NCBI RefSeq assembly: GCF_900091595.1
Contig: NZ_FMCW01000005.1
Coordinates: forward strand, 1-64,000
Length of the DNA stretch: 64,000 bases
Direction: 5' to 3'
From: Micromonospora haikouensis
Lineage (GTDB): Bacteria > Actinomycetota > Actinomycetes > Mycobacteriales > Micromonosporaceae
The notes under the pieces are model-generated. The model was not told the origin of the DNA, did no database searches, and saw nothing but the letters and a program-made list of their open reading frames with translations. Positions 36,922 through 46,999 of this stretch are shown one piece after another; position 1 is the stretch's first letter, and every line of letters starts with the position of its first letter. The position numbers and the translations under genes are program-made.

Positions 36922-37743
36922 CTACCCGCCGGGCTGCGGCGCGCCCGCCTGCCGCAGCAGCTCGGAGACGGTGACGAAGGTGAACCCGCGGCCCCGCAGC
37001 CCGGTGATCATGTCGGGCAGGCCGCGCAGGGCGACCAGCCGACGGGCGTCCCCGACGTCGTGGGCGAGCAGGATCGTGCCCGGTCGCACCCCGGCCACGA
37101 TCCGCCGGGCGTGCCCGGCCGGGTCGTCGGGGAAACGCGCCTCGGCCATCTGGAACGACCAGAGCACGAGCCGGTAGTCGAGCCGGGCGGCGGCGTGCAG
37201 CACCGCCCCGCCGAGGTGCCCGTACGGGGGGCGCAGCAGCCGGGGGGCGACCCCGACGCCCTCGGCGATCGCGTCGTGCGCCCGGCTCAGGTCGTCGTGG
37301 ACCTCGGCGGCGTCGTGCCGGGCCAGGTCGTGGTGCGCCCAGCTGTGGTTGCCCACCTCGTGCCGGCCGAGCCGGCCGCGCAACAGGTCCGCGTGCTGCC
37401 GGACGCGCTGCCCGACCAGGAAGAACGTGGCCGGCACGGCATACCGCTCCAGGGTGTCGAGCACCATCGGGGTCCACTGTGGGCGGGGGCCGTCGTCGAA
37501 GGTGAGCGCCACCAGCCGCTGGCCGGTGTGGGCCCCCCAGACGACCGACACCTCGCCGTCGCCGACCTGCTGCAGATCGCCGCCGACGGTGGCGCTGGCC
37601 GGGCCGCCGGCCAGGGGCAGCCGCCGGTCGGCGATCCAGGTGGTCTGCACCGTGGCGCCGGCCCCGACGAGCGCGCCCCCGGCGAGCAGCCCGGCACGGC
37701 GCAGCACCGTCCGTCGCCCCCACCGGCCAGCGCCGTCCGCCAT
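36922..37743 (-). CDS. Polysaccharide deacetylase (CE4) with Tat-like leader
   Basis: 273 residues. The leader GRRTVLRRAGLLAGGALVGAG resembles a twin-arginine signal. The NodB domain has the intact TFDDGP (metal and catalytic Asp), HEVGNHSWAHHDLARH (two metal His), RPPYGHLGG and LLAHDVGD with the late His. Compared with the deacetylase at 589 it has the canonical motif 1, so it is probably an active peptidoglycan or polysaccharide deacetylase. GGGAG is upstream of the ATG. Confidence 0.88.
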   Translation of the reverse strand: MADGAGRWGRRTVLRRAGLLAGGALVGAGATVQTTWIADRRLPLAGGPASATVGGDLQQVGDGEVSVVWGAHTGQRLVALTFDDGPRPQWTPMVLDTLERYAVPATFFLVGQRVRQHADLLRGRLGRHEVGNHSWAHHDLARHDAAEVHDDLSRAHDAIAEGVGVAPRLLRPPYGHLGGAVLHAAARLDYRLVLWSFQMAEARFPDDPAGHARRIVAGVRPGTILLAHDVGDARRLVALRGLPDMITGLRGRGFTFVTVSELLRQAGAPQPGG

Positions 37744-37852
37744 GGCCCGCTCCCGCGCAACAGCAGGTCACCCGGCGCGACCCGATACCGTCAGTATGCG
37801 ACCTCTGACTCACCGTACCCGGTCGGATGCGCGACGCGGCCGGACACGCGAA

Positions 37853-37884
37853 CGCCCCCGCCGGAGTGGAACCCGGCGGGGGCG
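37853..37884 (-). terminator. Terminator after the RND transporter gene
   Basis: Perfect 12-bp stem CGCCCCCGCCGG/CCGGCGGGGGCG with an 8-nt loop, 17 nt past the RND stop on the minus strand. Confidence 0.75.
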
Positions 37885-37900
37885 TGGGCGGTCGCGTCGG

Positions 37901-40900
37901 CTAGTCGGCCGGCGGCGGCAACGGCGACTGCCGGCTCTTCGGCAGGCGCAGCACCTCGAACTGGTCGGTGCCGTCCACCAGGGCCGCCGACGGCGCGGGC
38001 CGGGCGGGAGCGGCCGGCGCGGCGGCGGGCACGGGCTCGTCGGCCGGCGCCGGGCCGTCGCCCGTGGACTCCGCCGGCGGTACGCCCCGGCGACGCTGCC
38101 GGCGGGCCCGCAGCGACTCCTTGGTGTTCTCCACCATCGTGTACAGGGTCGGGACCAGGATCAGGGTGAGCAGGGTGGAGCTGAGCAGGCCACCGATCAC
38201 CACGATCGCCAGCGGCTTGGAGATGAAGCCGCCCTCCCCGGTCAGGCCGAACGCCATCGGCAGCAGCGCGAAGATCGTCGCGACGGCGGTCATCAGGATC
38301 GGGCGCAACCGACGCCGGCCGCCCTCGACCACCGCCTCGCCGACGCCCATGCCCTGCGCCCGGTACTGGTTGATCAGATCCAGCAGCACGATGGCGTTGG
38401 TCACCACGATGCCGACCAGCATGAGCACGCCGATCAGCGCCGGCACGCCCAGCGGGGTGCCGGTGACCAGCAGCAGGCCGATCGCGCCGGTCGCCGCGAA
38501 CGGCACGGAGATCAACAGGATCAGCGCCTGGGTCAGGCTGCGGAACGTCGCCACCATGATCAGGAACACGATCGCGATGGCCGCGAGCACGGCCAGCCCC
38601 AGGTCGGCGAACGCGTCCGCCTGGTCGGCGCTGACGCCGCCGATGCTGATGGTCGCGCCGGGGACGTCGATGTCGTCCAGCTTCCGCTGGAGCTCCTCGG
38701 TGGTCGCGCCGAGGTTGGCGCCGGTCGCCGTGCCGGTGACCGTGACGCTGCGCTCCCCGTCGATGCGGGTCACCTGCTGCGGCCCCTCGGCCTGGGTGAT
38801 GTCGGCGATGTCGTCCAGCTTGACCGGGCCGACCCGCAGTGCCCGCAGCTCCTCCACCGTCAGCGGCGGCTGCGCGCCGGAGCGCAGCACCACGTCCTGC
38901 TGGCCGCCGTCGAAGGTGACCTGCCCCAGCGGGGTGCCCCGGTAGACCTGGGCGACGAGCTGCCCGACGGCGGCCTCGGTGAGCCCCGCCTTCGCCGCGG
39001 CCAGCCGGTCCACGGTCACGTCCACCCGCGGCACCCGCTCGGCCAGGCTGGTCGAGACGTCCTCGACGTCGGCCGTGCCGGCCATGGCGGCCCGCGCCTG
39101 CTCGGCCGCCCGGGCCAGCACCTCGGTGTCGGCCGCCTGCACGACGACCTCGAGCTGGTTGGTCGACCCGCCGGCCTCGGCGCCGCCGAAGCTCAGCTCG
39201 CCGACGGAGGCGCCGAGAGAGTCGAACTCGCGGCGCAGCGCCCGCTTCACCTCGGCCACGTCGGTCTCGCCGTCGAGCGTCACGGAGAAGGTGGCGGCGT
39301 TGTTGCCGCCGCCGCCCGCCCACGGCTGGTCGCTGCCCCCGGCGCTGACCTGGTACGTCTCGACGCCCTCGGCCCGGTCGAGCACCGACTCGACCTGGCG
39401 GGCCGCCTGGTCCGTGGCGGCCAGCCCACTGCCCGCCGGGAGCTGCTGGGTGATGGTCAGGGTGTCCTGGCCGGAGTCGTCCAGGAAGTTGGTCTTGAGC
39501 GCGCCGGACAGGACGAAGGTGCCGAGCAGCACCACCAGCCCCAGCCCGACGGTGATCCAGCGGGTCCCCCGGCTGCGGGTGGCGAACCCGATCACCGGCA
39601 GGTAGCCCCGCTGGAGCGGGCTGCGCAGCTCCTTCTCCTCGGCGGCCCGGCGGGCAGCCTCGTCGGCGACCCGCCCGGGCTTGAGGAACCAGTAGGCCAG
39701 CACCGGGATCACCGTGAGCGAGACCAGCAGCGAGGCGAGCAGGGCCACCGTCACGGTGATCGCGAACGGCGCGAAGAGCTGCCCGACGAAGCCGCCGACC
39801 AGCGCGATCGGGGCGAACACGGCCACCGTGGTCAGCGTCGACGCGGTCACCGCGCCGGCCACCTCGCGGACCGCCGTGAGGATCGCCTGCCGCTTCGGCT
39901 CGCCGTACTCCAGGTGGCGTTTGATGTTCTCCAGCACGACGATCGAGTCGTCGACCACCCGGCCGACCGCGATGGTCAACGCGCCGAGGGTGAGCAGGTT
40001 GAGCGAGTAGTCGCCGGCCCAGAGCGCGATGAGCGCCACCAGCACCGACAGCGGGATCGACACGGCCGTGACCACGGTGGAGCGCACCGACAGCAGGAAG
40101 ACCAGGATCACCACGACCGCCATGACCAGGCCCAGCAGGCCCTCGGTGGTGAGGCTCTCGATGGACTTCTCCACGAACGGGGCCTGGTCGAACACGACGG
40201 TCAGGTCCGCGCCGGAGGCCGAGCGCAGGTCGGCGAGGCGGTCGCGGATCTCGTGGGAGATCTCGACGGCGTTGCCGTCCGGTGCGGCCGTGACGGCGAT
40301 GCCGAGGCTGTCCCGGCCGTTGGTGCGGGTGAACGAGGTGGCCGGGGCGAGCTGCTGCTCCACGGCCGCCACGTCGCCGAGCTTCACCGGGGCCGCCTTC
40401 GGCGCGGTCGAGGTGAGCACGATGCCCTTGAGGTCGTCGACGGAGCGGATCGGCGTACCCACCTGGACGGTGAGGGCCCGCGACCCGTCGCTGACCGCGC
40501 CGGCCGGCACGGCGACGCCGTTGGTCTTCAGGGCCGTGCCGATCGCGGTCGGCGCGAGCTTCGCGGCGGCCAGCTTCGCCGGATCCGGGGTGACGGTGAC
40601 GACCTGCTCCCGGGTGCCGGTCACGGCGACGGTGCGAACCCCGTCGATGCCCTCCAGCTCCGGCACCACGGTGTCGCGCAGCCGGTCGGCCAGCGCCCGC
40701 TCGTCGCCGCCGCCCGACGCGGCGATCACCACGGCCGGGAGGTCGTCGGTGGTGCCGGTGAGGACCTGCGGGTCGACGCCCTCGGGGAGCTGGCTGTCGA
40801 TCCGGTTCAGCGCGGTCTCCATCTTGTTGACCACGTTGTCCAGGTCGGTGCCGAACGTGAACTCCACCTGGACGGTGGCCGAGCCCTCGCGGGAGGTGGA

Positions 40901-41146
40901 GGTGACCTTCTCCAGCCCGGGGATGCCCTGGATGCTGTTCTCGATCGGCTCGGTGACCTGCGACTCGACGATCTCGGGCGCGGCGCCGGGGTAGACCGCC
41001 ACGACGAACGCGCCCGGGAACTCCAGCGACGGCAGGAGTTGCTGCTTCAACGACGGGACGGCGAACAGACCGAACAGCGTCGTGACCACCGCGATGAGGG
41101 CGACCAGCCCTCGGTTGGCGAGGCTGAATCTGGCGAGCAGCGACAT
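37901..41146 (-). CDS. RND efflux transporter (AcrB/SwrC-type, HAE family)
   Basis: 1081-residue proton-driven exporter with the AcrB topology: helix 1 near residues 13-32, a large periplasm-equivalent loop, helices 2-7 from about 340 to 545, a second large loop, and helices 8-12 to about 1030. The helix 4 motif VGRVVDDSIVVLENIKRHLE contains the Asp-Asp proton relay. No adaptor or outer-membrane gene is nearby, as expected for a Gram-positive SwrC-like pump for surfactants, lipids or drugs. The C-terminus ends in an Ala/Pro-rich tail of about 60 residues. It is inserted between thrC and thrB. Confidence 0.92.
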   Translation of the reverse strand: MSLLARFSLANRGLVALIAVVTTLFGLFAVPSLKQQLLPSLEFPGAFVVAVYPGAAPEIVESQVTEPIENSIQGIPGLEKVTSTSREGSATVQVEFTFGTDLDNVVNKMETALNRIDSQLPEGVDPQVLTGTTDDLPAVVIAASGGGDERALADRLRDTVVPELEGIDGVRTVAVTGTREQVVTVTPDPAKLAAAKLAPTAIGTALKTNGVAVPAGAVSDGSRALTVQVGTPIRSVDDLKGIVLTSTAPKAAPVKLGDVAAVEQQLAPATSFTRTNGRDSLGIAVTAAPDGNAVEISHEIRDRLADLRSASGADLTVVFDQAPFVEKSIESLTTEGLLGLVMAVVVILVFLLSVRSTVVTAVSIPLSVLVALIALWAGDYSLNLLTLGALTIAVGRVVDDSIVVLENIKRHLEYGEPKRQAILTAVREVAGAVTASTLTTVAVFAPIALVGGFVGQLFAPFAITVTVALLASLLVSLTVIPVLAYWFLKPGRVADEAARRAAEEKELRSPLQRGYLPVIGFATRSRGTRWITVGLGLVVLLGTFVLSGALKTNFLDDSGQDTLTITQQLPAGSGLAATDQAARQVESVLDRAEGVETYQVSAGGSDQPWAGGGGNNAATFSVTLDGETDVAEVKRALRREFDSLGASVGELSFGGAEAGGSTNQLEVVVQAADTEVLARAAEQARAAMAGTADVEDVSTSLAERVPRVDVTVDRLAAAKAGLTEAAVGQLVAQVYRGTPLGQVTFDGGQQDVVLRSGAQPPLTVEELRALRVGPVKLDDIADITQAEGPQQVTRIDGERSVTVTGTATGANLGATTEELQRKLDDIDVPGATISIGGVSADQADAFADLGLAVLAAIAIVFLIMVATFRSLTQALILLISVPFAATGAIGLLLVTGTPLGVPALIGVLMLVGIVVTNAIVLLDLINQYRAQGMGVGEAVVEGGRRRLRPILMTAVATIFALLPMAFGLTGEGGFISKPLAIVVIGGLLSSTLLTLILVPTLYTMVENTKESLRARRQRRRGVPPAESTGDGPAPADEPVPAAAPAAPARPAPSAALVDGTDQFEVLRLPKSRQSPLPPPAD

Positions 41147-41305
41147 CGGCGTGGCTCACTCCTGGGAAGAGAAGGGCGGGACAGCTCGGTAACGAAGAGT
41201 GTGCCCGACGCAATCATCCCGGCCGGGCCAGGGGTCGCGCCGCCCCGCCCCGGCGGCGTGTCGCGCCCGTCGCCGCACGTGGGCGGGCCGCCGCCCGGCG
41301 CGGGC

Positions 41306-42355
41306 TCAGGCCAGGTCGAGGGAGCGGGCGGCGGCGAGGGCGTCGTTGCCGATGGTGATCGGTGCGGGAGCCGTGGAGATGGCCCACTCCGGGTCCTTCA
41401 GGCCGTGCCCGGTGACCGTGCAGACGACCGTCGAACCGGCCGGCACCTTGCCGGCGGCGGCCTGCTGGAGCAGCCCGGCGACGCTGGCCGCGCTGCCCAG
41501 CTCGACGAACGCGCCGACCTCGCGGGCCAGCAGCCGGTAGGCGGCCAGGATCTCCCGGTCGCTGACGGCGGCGATCAGGCCGCCGGAGGCGTCCCGGGCG
41601 TCGACGGCCTTCGTCCAGCTCGCCGGGTTGCCGATCCGGATCGCGGTGGCGATGGTCGACGGCTCGTGCACCACCTGACCGGTGACGATCGGGGCGGCCC
41701 CGGCGGCCTGGAAGCCGTACATCTTCGGGGCCTTCGTGGCGTTGCCGGCGCGCAGGTCCTCCGAGTAGCCCATCCAGTAGGCGGAGATGTTGCCGGCGTT
41801 GCCGACCGGCAGGCAGTGGATGTCGGGCGCGTCGCCGAGCGCCTCGACGATCTCGAACGCGGCCGTCTTCTGCCCCTGCAGGCGGTCGGGGTTGACCGAG
41901 TTGACCAGCGCGACCGGGTAGTCCTGGGCGAGCTTGGCGGCCAGCGCCAGGCAGTCGTCGAAGTTGCCGGTGACCTGGAGCAGCCGCGCGCCGTGCACCA
42001 GCGCCTGGGCCAGCTTGCCCAGCGCGATCTTGCCCTGCGGCACCAGCACCGCACAGGTGATCCCGGCGCGGGCCGCGTACGCGGCGGCGGAGGCGCTCGT
42101 GTTGCCGGTCGAGGCGCAGATGATCGCCTTGTCGCCGTGCTCGACGGCCTTGGAGACCGCGACCGTCATGCCCCGGTCCTTGAACGAGCCGGTCGGGTTG
42201 GCCCCCTCGACCTTGAGGTAGACGTCACAGCCGAGCCGGGCGGAGAGCACCGGCGCGGGCAGCAGCGGGGTGTTCCCCTCGTGCAGGGTGACGACCGGGG
42301 TGGCGTCGGTGACGGGCAGCCGGTCCCGGTACGTCTCGATCAGACCCCGCCACAT
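41306..42355 (-). CDS. thrC: Threonine synthase
   Basis: PLP enzyme converting O-phosphohomoserine to threonine. The 349-residue length and sequence match the short actinobacterial form: [42 protein letters not shown] with the PLP Lys, [19 protein letters not shown] and the Gly-rich [12 protein letters not shown]. The ATG at 42355 has GGAGAG upstream; an upstream start would add a Cys-rich, unconserved 28 residues. It lies 177 nt after hom, so it may have its own promoter. Confidence 0.95.
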   Translation of the reverse strand: MWRGLIETYRDRLPVTDATPVVTLHEGNTPLLPAPVLSARLGCDVYLKVEGANPTGSFKDRGMTVAVSKAVEHGDKAIICASTGNTSASAAAYAARAGITCAVLVPQGKIALGKLAQALVHGARLLQVTGNFDDCLALAAKLAQDYPVALVNSVNPDRLQGQKTAAFEIVEALGDAPDIHCLPVGNAGNISAYWMGYSEDLRAGNATKAPKMYGFQAAGAAPIVTGQVVHEPSTIATAIRIGNPASWTKAVDARDASGGLIAAVSDREILAAYRLLAREVGAFVELGSAASVAGLLQQAAAGKVPAGSTVVCTVTGHGLKDPEWAISTAPAPITIGNDALAAARSLDLA

Positions 42356-42532
42356 GTCGCTCTCCTCACCTCTACCGCCCCGCCGACAGGCCGGGCACAC
42401 CCAGCGTGGACCAGCCTCGCCGACCGGCGCACGCCGCACCTGAGCGTAACCACCAGGCGAGACGCGGACGCGCGCGCCGTGGCGTGCCCGCCGCCACGGC
42501 GGGGGCCGACGGGGCCCGGCGGACCAGCCGCG

Positions 42533-43852
42533 TCAGGCCCCGCCCTCGACCCGCAGCACGCTCGCCACCGACCGCACGATGTCCAGCCCGCGCAGCTCCT
42601 CCACGGTGGCGGCGAGCGCGGCGTCCGGCGCGACGTGGGTGACGATGACCAGCTCGGCGTCGCCGGAGCCGGCCGGGCCGTCCGCCGAGCCCTGCCGGAC
42701 CGTGGCGATGGACACGTCGTGCCGGGCGAACACCCCGGCCACCGCCGCGAGCACGCCCGGACGGTCGGCCACGTCGAGGCTGATGTGGTAGCGCGTCAGG
42801 GCCTCCCCCATCGGCCGCACGGCGAGATCCGCGTACGCCGACTCGCTGGGCGCGCGCACCCCGGCGAGGCGGTTGCGGGCCACCGCCACCACGTCGCCGA
42901 GCACGGCGCTGGCGGTCGGCGCGCCACCCGCGCCCCGGCCGTAGAACATGAGCTGCCCGGCCGCCTCGGCCTCGACGAAGACCGCGTTGAACGCGTCGCC
43001 GACGCTGGCCAGCGGGTGGGTCAGGGGGATCATCGCCGGGTGCACCCGCACGCTGACCGTCTCCCGGCCGGCGGCGTCGCGGCCCCGGGCGGCGATGCAG
43101 AGCAGCTTGATCGTGCATCCCATCGCCTTGGCGCTGGCCACGTCGGCGGCGGTGACCTCGGTGATCCCCTCGCGGTGCACGTCGGCGGCGGTGACCCGGG
43201 TGTGGAACGCCAGCGAGGCGAGGATCGCCGCCTTGGCCGCCGCGTCGAAGCCCTCCACGTCGGCGGTCGGGTCGGCCTCGGCGTAGCCCAGCTCGGTGGC
43301 CTCCTCCAGGGCCTCGGCGAAGCCGGCACCGGTGGCGTCCATCGCGGAGAGGATGAAGTTGGTGGTGCCGTTGACGATGCCGGTGACCCGGTTGACCCGG
43401 TCGCCGTGCAGCGAGTCGCGCAGCGGGCGCAGCAGCGGGATGGCCCCGGCGACCGACGCCTCGTAGTAGAGGTCGGCACCGCCCTCGGCCGCCGCGTCGT
43501 GCAGGGCCGGGCCGTCCTCGGCGAGCAGCGCCTTGTTGGCGGTGACCACGCTCTTGCCCGCCCGCAGCGCCTCGACGAGCCAGCCCCGGGCCGGCTCGAT
43601 GCCGCCGACGACCTCGATCACCACGTCGACGTCGTCCCGCTTGATCAGGCCGAGCGGGTCGGTCGTGAACAGCGCCTCGTCGACCGGCAGGTCGCCCCGG
43701 TCCCGGCCGAGCCGGCGCACGGCGATGCCGGCGATCTCCAGGGGGGCGCCGATGCGGGCCGCGAGGTCGGCCGACTGCTCGTGCAGCAGCCGCACCACCT
43801 CGCTGCCGACCGTTCCGCAGCCGAGCAGCGCCAAGCGCACAGGTGAGGTCAT
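42533..43852 (-). CDS. hom: Homoserine dehydrogenase
   Basis: NAD(P)-dependent reduction of aspartate semialdehyde to homoserine. In 439 residues: Rossmann motif LALLGCGTVGSEVVRLL, the catalytic block NRVTGIVNGTTNFILSAM, LGYAEADPTADVEGFDAAAKAAILASLAF with the active-site Lys, and a C-terminal ACT domain (LDVADRPGVLAAVAGVFARHDVSIATV), which suggests threonine feedback. It overlaps lysA by 4 nt. Confidence 0.95.
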   Translation of the reverse strand: MTSPVRLALLGCGTVGSEVVRLLHEQSADLAARIGAPLEIAGIAVRRLGRDRGDLPVDEALFTTDPLGLIKRDDVDVVIEVVGGIEPARGWLVEALRAGKSVVTANKALLAEDGPALHDAAAEGGADLYYEASVAGAIPLLRPLRDSLHGDRVNRVTGIVNGTTNFILSAMDATGAGFAEALEEATELGYAEADPTADVEGFDAAAKAAILASLAFHTRVTAADVHREGITEVTAADVASAKAMGCTIKLLCIAARGRDAAGRETVSVRVHPAMIPLTHPLASVGDAFNAVFVEAEAAGQLMFYGRGAGGAPTASAVLGDVVAVARNRLAGVRAPSESAYADLAVRPMGEALTRYHISLDVADRPGVLAAVAGVFARHDVSIATVRQGSADGPAGSGDAELVIVTHVAPDAALAATVEELRGLDIVRSVASVLRVEGGA

Positions 43853-45234
43853 CCGACATCCAATGCGAGCAGGTCCTCTTCCGTCTCCCGCCGGACGATC
43901 AGTCGCGCCCGGCCGGCGCGCACCGCCACCACCGCGGGGCGGGGCACGTGGTTGTAGTTGCTGGCCATGCTCCGGCAGTAGGCACCCGTCCCGGGCACCG
44001 CGACAAGATCTCCGGCCTGCACGTCAGCGGGCAGGAATTCATCCTTCACCACGATGTCCCCGGACTCACAGTGCTTTCCCACCACGCGGGCGAGCAGCGG
44101 CTCGGCGGTCGAGGCCCGGGAGGCCAGCGTCGCCGAGTACGACGCGTCGTAGAGGGCGGTGCGGATGTTGTCGCTCATCCCCCCGTCCACGCTCACGTAG
44201 GTGCGGATGCCGTCGACGTTCTTGACCGTGCCGACCTCGTAGAGCGTGAACACCGCCGGGCCGACGATGGCCCGGCCGGGCTCGATGGACAGGCGCGGCA
44301 CGGCCAGCCGCTCGGCGGCGCACTCCCCGTCGACGATCTTGCGCAGCCGCTTGGCCAGTTCCTGCGGGGTCGCCGGGTCGTCCTGGGTCGTGTACGCGAT
44401 GCCGAAGCCGCCGCCCAGGTCCAGCTCGGGCAGCTCGACGCCCCGGGCGTCGCGGATCTGCGCCTGCAGGGCGAGCACCCGACGGGCGGAGACCTCGAAC
44501 CCGCTGGCGTCGAAGATCTGCGAGCCGATGTGCGAGTGCAGGCCGCGCAGGTCCAGCACGCCCTCGTCGATGACCTTGAACGCGGCGGCGGCAGCCGCCC
44601 CGCCGGCCAGCGAGAAGCCGAACTTCTGGTCCTCGTGCGCGGTGGCGATGAACTCGTGGGTGTGCGCCTCCACGCCGACGGTGACCCGGATCAGCACGCC
44701 GGGGCGGACCCCGCGCTCGCGGGCCAGCGCGGTGAGCCGGTCGATCTCGGTGAACGAGTCGAGGACGATCCGCCCCACCCCCGCGTCCAGCGCCCGGGTC
44801 AGCTCCGCCACCGACTTGTTGTTGCCGTGGAAGCCGATCCGCTCCGCCGGCATCCCGGCCGACAGCGCGGTGGCCAGCTCGCCGCCGGTGCACACGTCGA
44901 GGAAGAGCCCCTCCTCGGCGATCATCCGCACCACCGCCCGGCACAGGAACGCCTTGCCCGCGTAGTAGACGTCGGCGTCGGGGAAGGCCGCCCGGAAGTC
45001 GCGGCAGCGCGAGCGCAGGTCGTCCTCGTCGAGCACGTACACCGGGGTGCCGAACTCGGCCGCGATCTCGCGCACGCCGAGCCCGCCGACGGCGAGCGCG
45101 CCGTCGGCGGCCCGGGTCACCGTGCGCGGCCAGAGCGGCGGCACCAGGGCGTTGACGTCGACCGGGGTACGCAGCCACGCCGGCCCCCGGCTGCCGATGT
45201 CGCCGTGCAGCGCACCGGCCTCGTGAGCCCGCAT
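43849..45234 (-). CDS. lysA: Diaminopimelate decarboxylase
   Basis: PLP enzyme making L-lysine from meso-diaminopimelate. In 461 residues: DVYYAGKAFLCRAVVRMI with the PLP Lys, GLHSHIGSQIFDASGFE, LDLGGGFGIAYT, SIEPGRAIVGPA and the C-terminal ESGDIVVKDEFLPADVQAGD containing the active-site Cys. It lies 1 nt from the argS stop and overlaps hom, so argS-lysA-hom form one operon. Confidence 0.96.
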   Translation of the reverse strand: MRAHEAGALHGDIGSRGPAWLRTPVDVNALVPPLWPRTVTRAADGALAVGGLGVREIAAEFGTPVYVLDEDDLRSRCRDFRAAFPDADVYYAGKAFLCRAVVRMIAEEGLFLDVCTGGELATALSAGMPAERIGFHGNNKSVAELTRALDAGVGRIVLDSFTEIDRLTALARERGVRPGVLIRVTVGVEAHTHEFIATAHEDQKFGFSLAGGAAAAAAFKVIDEGVLDLRGLHSHIGSQIFDASGFEVSARRVLALQAQIRDARGVELPELDLGGGFGIAYTTQDDPATPQELAKRLRKIVDGECAAERLAVPRLSIEPGRAIVGPAVFTLYEVGTVKNVDGIRTYVSVDGGMSDNIRTALYDASYSATLASRASTAEPLLARVVGKHCESGDIVVKDEFLPADVQAGDLVAVPGTGAYCRSMASNYNHVPRPAVVAVRAGRARLIVRRETEEDLLALDVG

Positions 45235-45235
45235 G

Positions 45236-46900
45236 TCACATCCTCTCGGGGGCGGACACGCCCAGCAGGCGCAGCCCGTTGGCGATCACCGTGCGGGTGG
45301 CGTCGTTGAGCCAGAGCCGGGCCCGGTGCAGGTCGGTGACCTCCTCCTCGCCGCGCGGCAGGATCCGGCAGTTGTCGTAGAACCGGTGGTACGCCCCGGC
45401 CAGCTCCTCCAGGTAGCGGGCCACCCGGTGCGGCTCCCGCAGCTCGGCGGCGGTGGCCACCACGGCGGGAAACTCGGCGAGCGCCTTGAGCAAGTCGTTC
45501 TCCTTGTCGTGGGAGAGCAGCTCGGGGCGGAACGCCTCGCCGTCGCCCCGGGTCAGCCCCACCTCGGCCGCGTTGCGGCCCACGCTGGCGGTGCGCGCCG
45601 CCACGTACTGCACGTAGTAGACCGGGTTGTCGCGGGTGGCCCGGGTCCACAGCTCCACGTCGATGTCGATCGGGGAGTCGCTGGAGTAGCGGGCCAGCGC
45701 GTACCGAGAGGCGTCCACGCCGATCGCGTCGACCAGGTCCTCCAGGGTGACCACGGTGCCGGCCCGCTTGCTCATCCGCACCGGCTGCCCGTCGCGGACC
45801 AGGTTGACGAGCTGGCCGATCAGGATCTCCAGGTTGACGGCCGGGTCGTCGCCGAAGCAGGCGGACATCGCCTTCATCCGGCCGATGTAGCCGTGGTGGT
45901 CGGCGCCCAGCATGATCACCACGCGGTCGAAGCCACGCTCGCGCTTGTCGAGGTAGTACGCGCAGTCGGCGGCGAAGTACGTCCACTCGCCGTTGGACTT
46001 GCGCAGCACCCGGTCCTTGTCGTCGCCGAAGTCGGTGGTGCGCAGCCAGGTGGCCCCGTCGGCCTCGTAGAGGTGGCCCTGCTCGCGCAGCCGGGCCAGG
46101 GCGTGGTCCAGCTCGCCCCGGTCGTGCAGGTCCTTCTCGTTGAAGTAGGTGTCGAACTCCACCCCGAAGTCACGCAGCGAGGACCTGATCTCCTCGAACA
46201 TCAGCTCGACGCCCTCGGCCCGGAACACCTCCTGCGCGGCGGCGTCGCCCAGCTCCAGCACGTCGGGCCGGCGGCTGCGGACCTCGGTGGCGATCTCCGC
46301 GATGTACGCGCCGCCGTAGCCGTCCTCCGGGGCGGGCTCGCCCTTCGCGGCGGCCAGCAGGGACCGGGCGAACCGGTCGATCTGGGAGCCGGCGTCGTTG
46401 AAGTAGTATTCCGTGCCCACGTCGGCGCCGGTCGCGCGCAGCAGCCGGCTCAGCGCGTCGCCGACGGCGGCCCAGCGGACCCCGCCGATGTGCACCGGGC
46501 CGGTCGGGTTGGCCGAGACGAACTCCAGGTTGATCTTCTGGCCGGCGAGGGCCGTGCCGGTGCCGTACGCCGGGCCGGCCTCGACGATCGACCGGGCGAG
46601 CTGGCCGGCGGCGGCGGCGTCGAGCCGGATGTTGAGGAAGCCCGGCCCCGCGATCTCCACCGACTTGACCCCGGCGGCCCGGCCGAGCTGCTCGGCCAGC
46701 GCCGTGGCCAGCTCGCGCGGCGGCACGCCCACCTTCTTGCTCAGCTGGAGGGCGAGCGTCGAGGCGTAGTCGCCGTGCTCCGGGTTGCGCGGTCGCTCGA
46801 CGGCGGTGCGCCCCGGGAGCGCGGAGCTGTCCAGGCCCCGGTCGGCGAAGACTGCGTGGGCTGCGGAGAGGACGACCTCGGCCAGTTCTGCGGGAGTCAC
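45236..46900 (-). CDS. argS: Arginyl-tRNA synthetase
   Basis: Class I synthetase of 554 residues. The N-terminal tRNA-D-loop-binding domain precedes [22 protein letters not shown] (HIGH motif), the middle has [15 protein letters not shown], and the KMSKS loop is [19 protein letters not shown]. The DALR C-terminal domain ends the protein. The GTG at 46900 lies 6 nt after TAACAT, a leaderless arrangement. A tRNA-Arg gene is 2.6 kb away. Confidence 0.96.
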   Translation of the reverse strand: MTPAELAEVVLSAAHAVFADRGLDSSALPGRTAVERPRNPEHGDYASTLALQLSKKVGVPPRELATALAEQLGRAAGVKSVEIAGPGFLNIRLDAAAAGQLARSIVEAGPAYGTGTALAGQKINLEFVSANPTGPVHIGGVRWAAVGDALSRLLRATGADVGTEYYFNDAGSQIDRFARSLLAAAKGEPAPEDGYGGAYIAEIATEVRSRRPDVLELGDAAAQEVFRAEGVELMFEEIRSSLRDFGVEFDTYFNEKDLHDRGELDHALARLREQGHLYEADGATWLRTTDFGDDKDRVLRKSNGEWTYFAADCAYYLDKRERGFDRVVIMLGADHHGYIGRMKAMSACFGDDPAVNLEILIGQLVNLVRDGQPVRMSKRAGTVVTLEDLVDAIGVDASRYALARYSSDSPIDIDVELWTRATRDNPVYYVQYVAARTASVGRNAAEVGLTRGDGEAFRPELLSHDKENDLLKALAEFPAVVATAAELREPHRVARYLEELAGAYHRFYDNCRILPRGEEEVTDLHRARLWLNDATRTVIANGLRLLGVSAPERM

Positions 46901-46906
46901 CGAACC

Positions 46907-46925
46907 ATGTTATCGGGGGTAGACT
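46907..46925. promoter_or_regulatory. Overlapping divergent -10 boxes (argS and DUF3105 gene)
   Basis: TAACAT on the minus strand (46912-46907) serves argS with 6 nt to its GTG. TAGACT on the plus strand (46920-46925) is a possible -10 box for the DUF3105 gene, whose ATG at 47000 has its own GAGG Shine-Dalgarno sequence. The boxes are 7 bp apart, so the two promoters cannot both be filled at once. Confidence 0.4.
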
Positions 46926-46999
46926 CGGTCACTCGGCGGCCACCCTGCGCGTGAACACCGTCCGCCACCCACTCTGACCGACCGACCTGACGAGGCACG

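Noticed and set aside
37349..43846. Continuous 2165-codon plus-strand open frame
   Set aside because: It is antisense to the RND, thrC and hom genes. The translation is Arg/Gly/His-rich low complexity, typical of a non-coding frame in GC-rich DNA.
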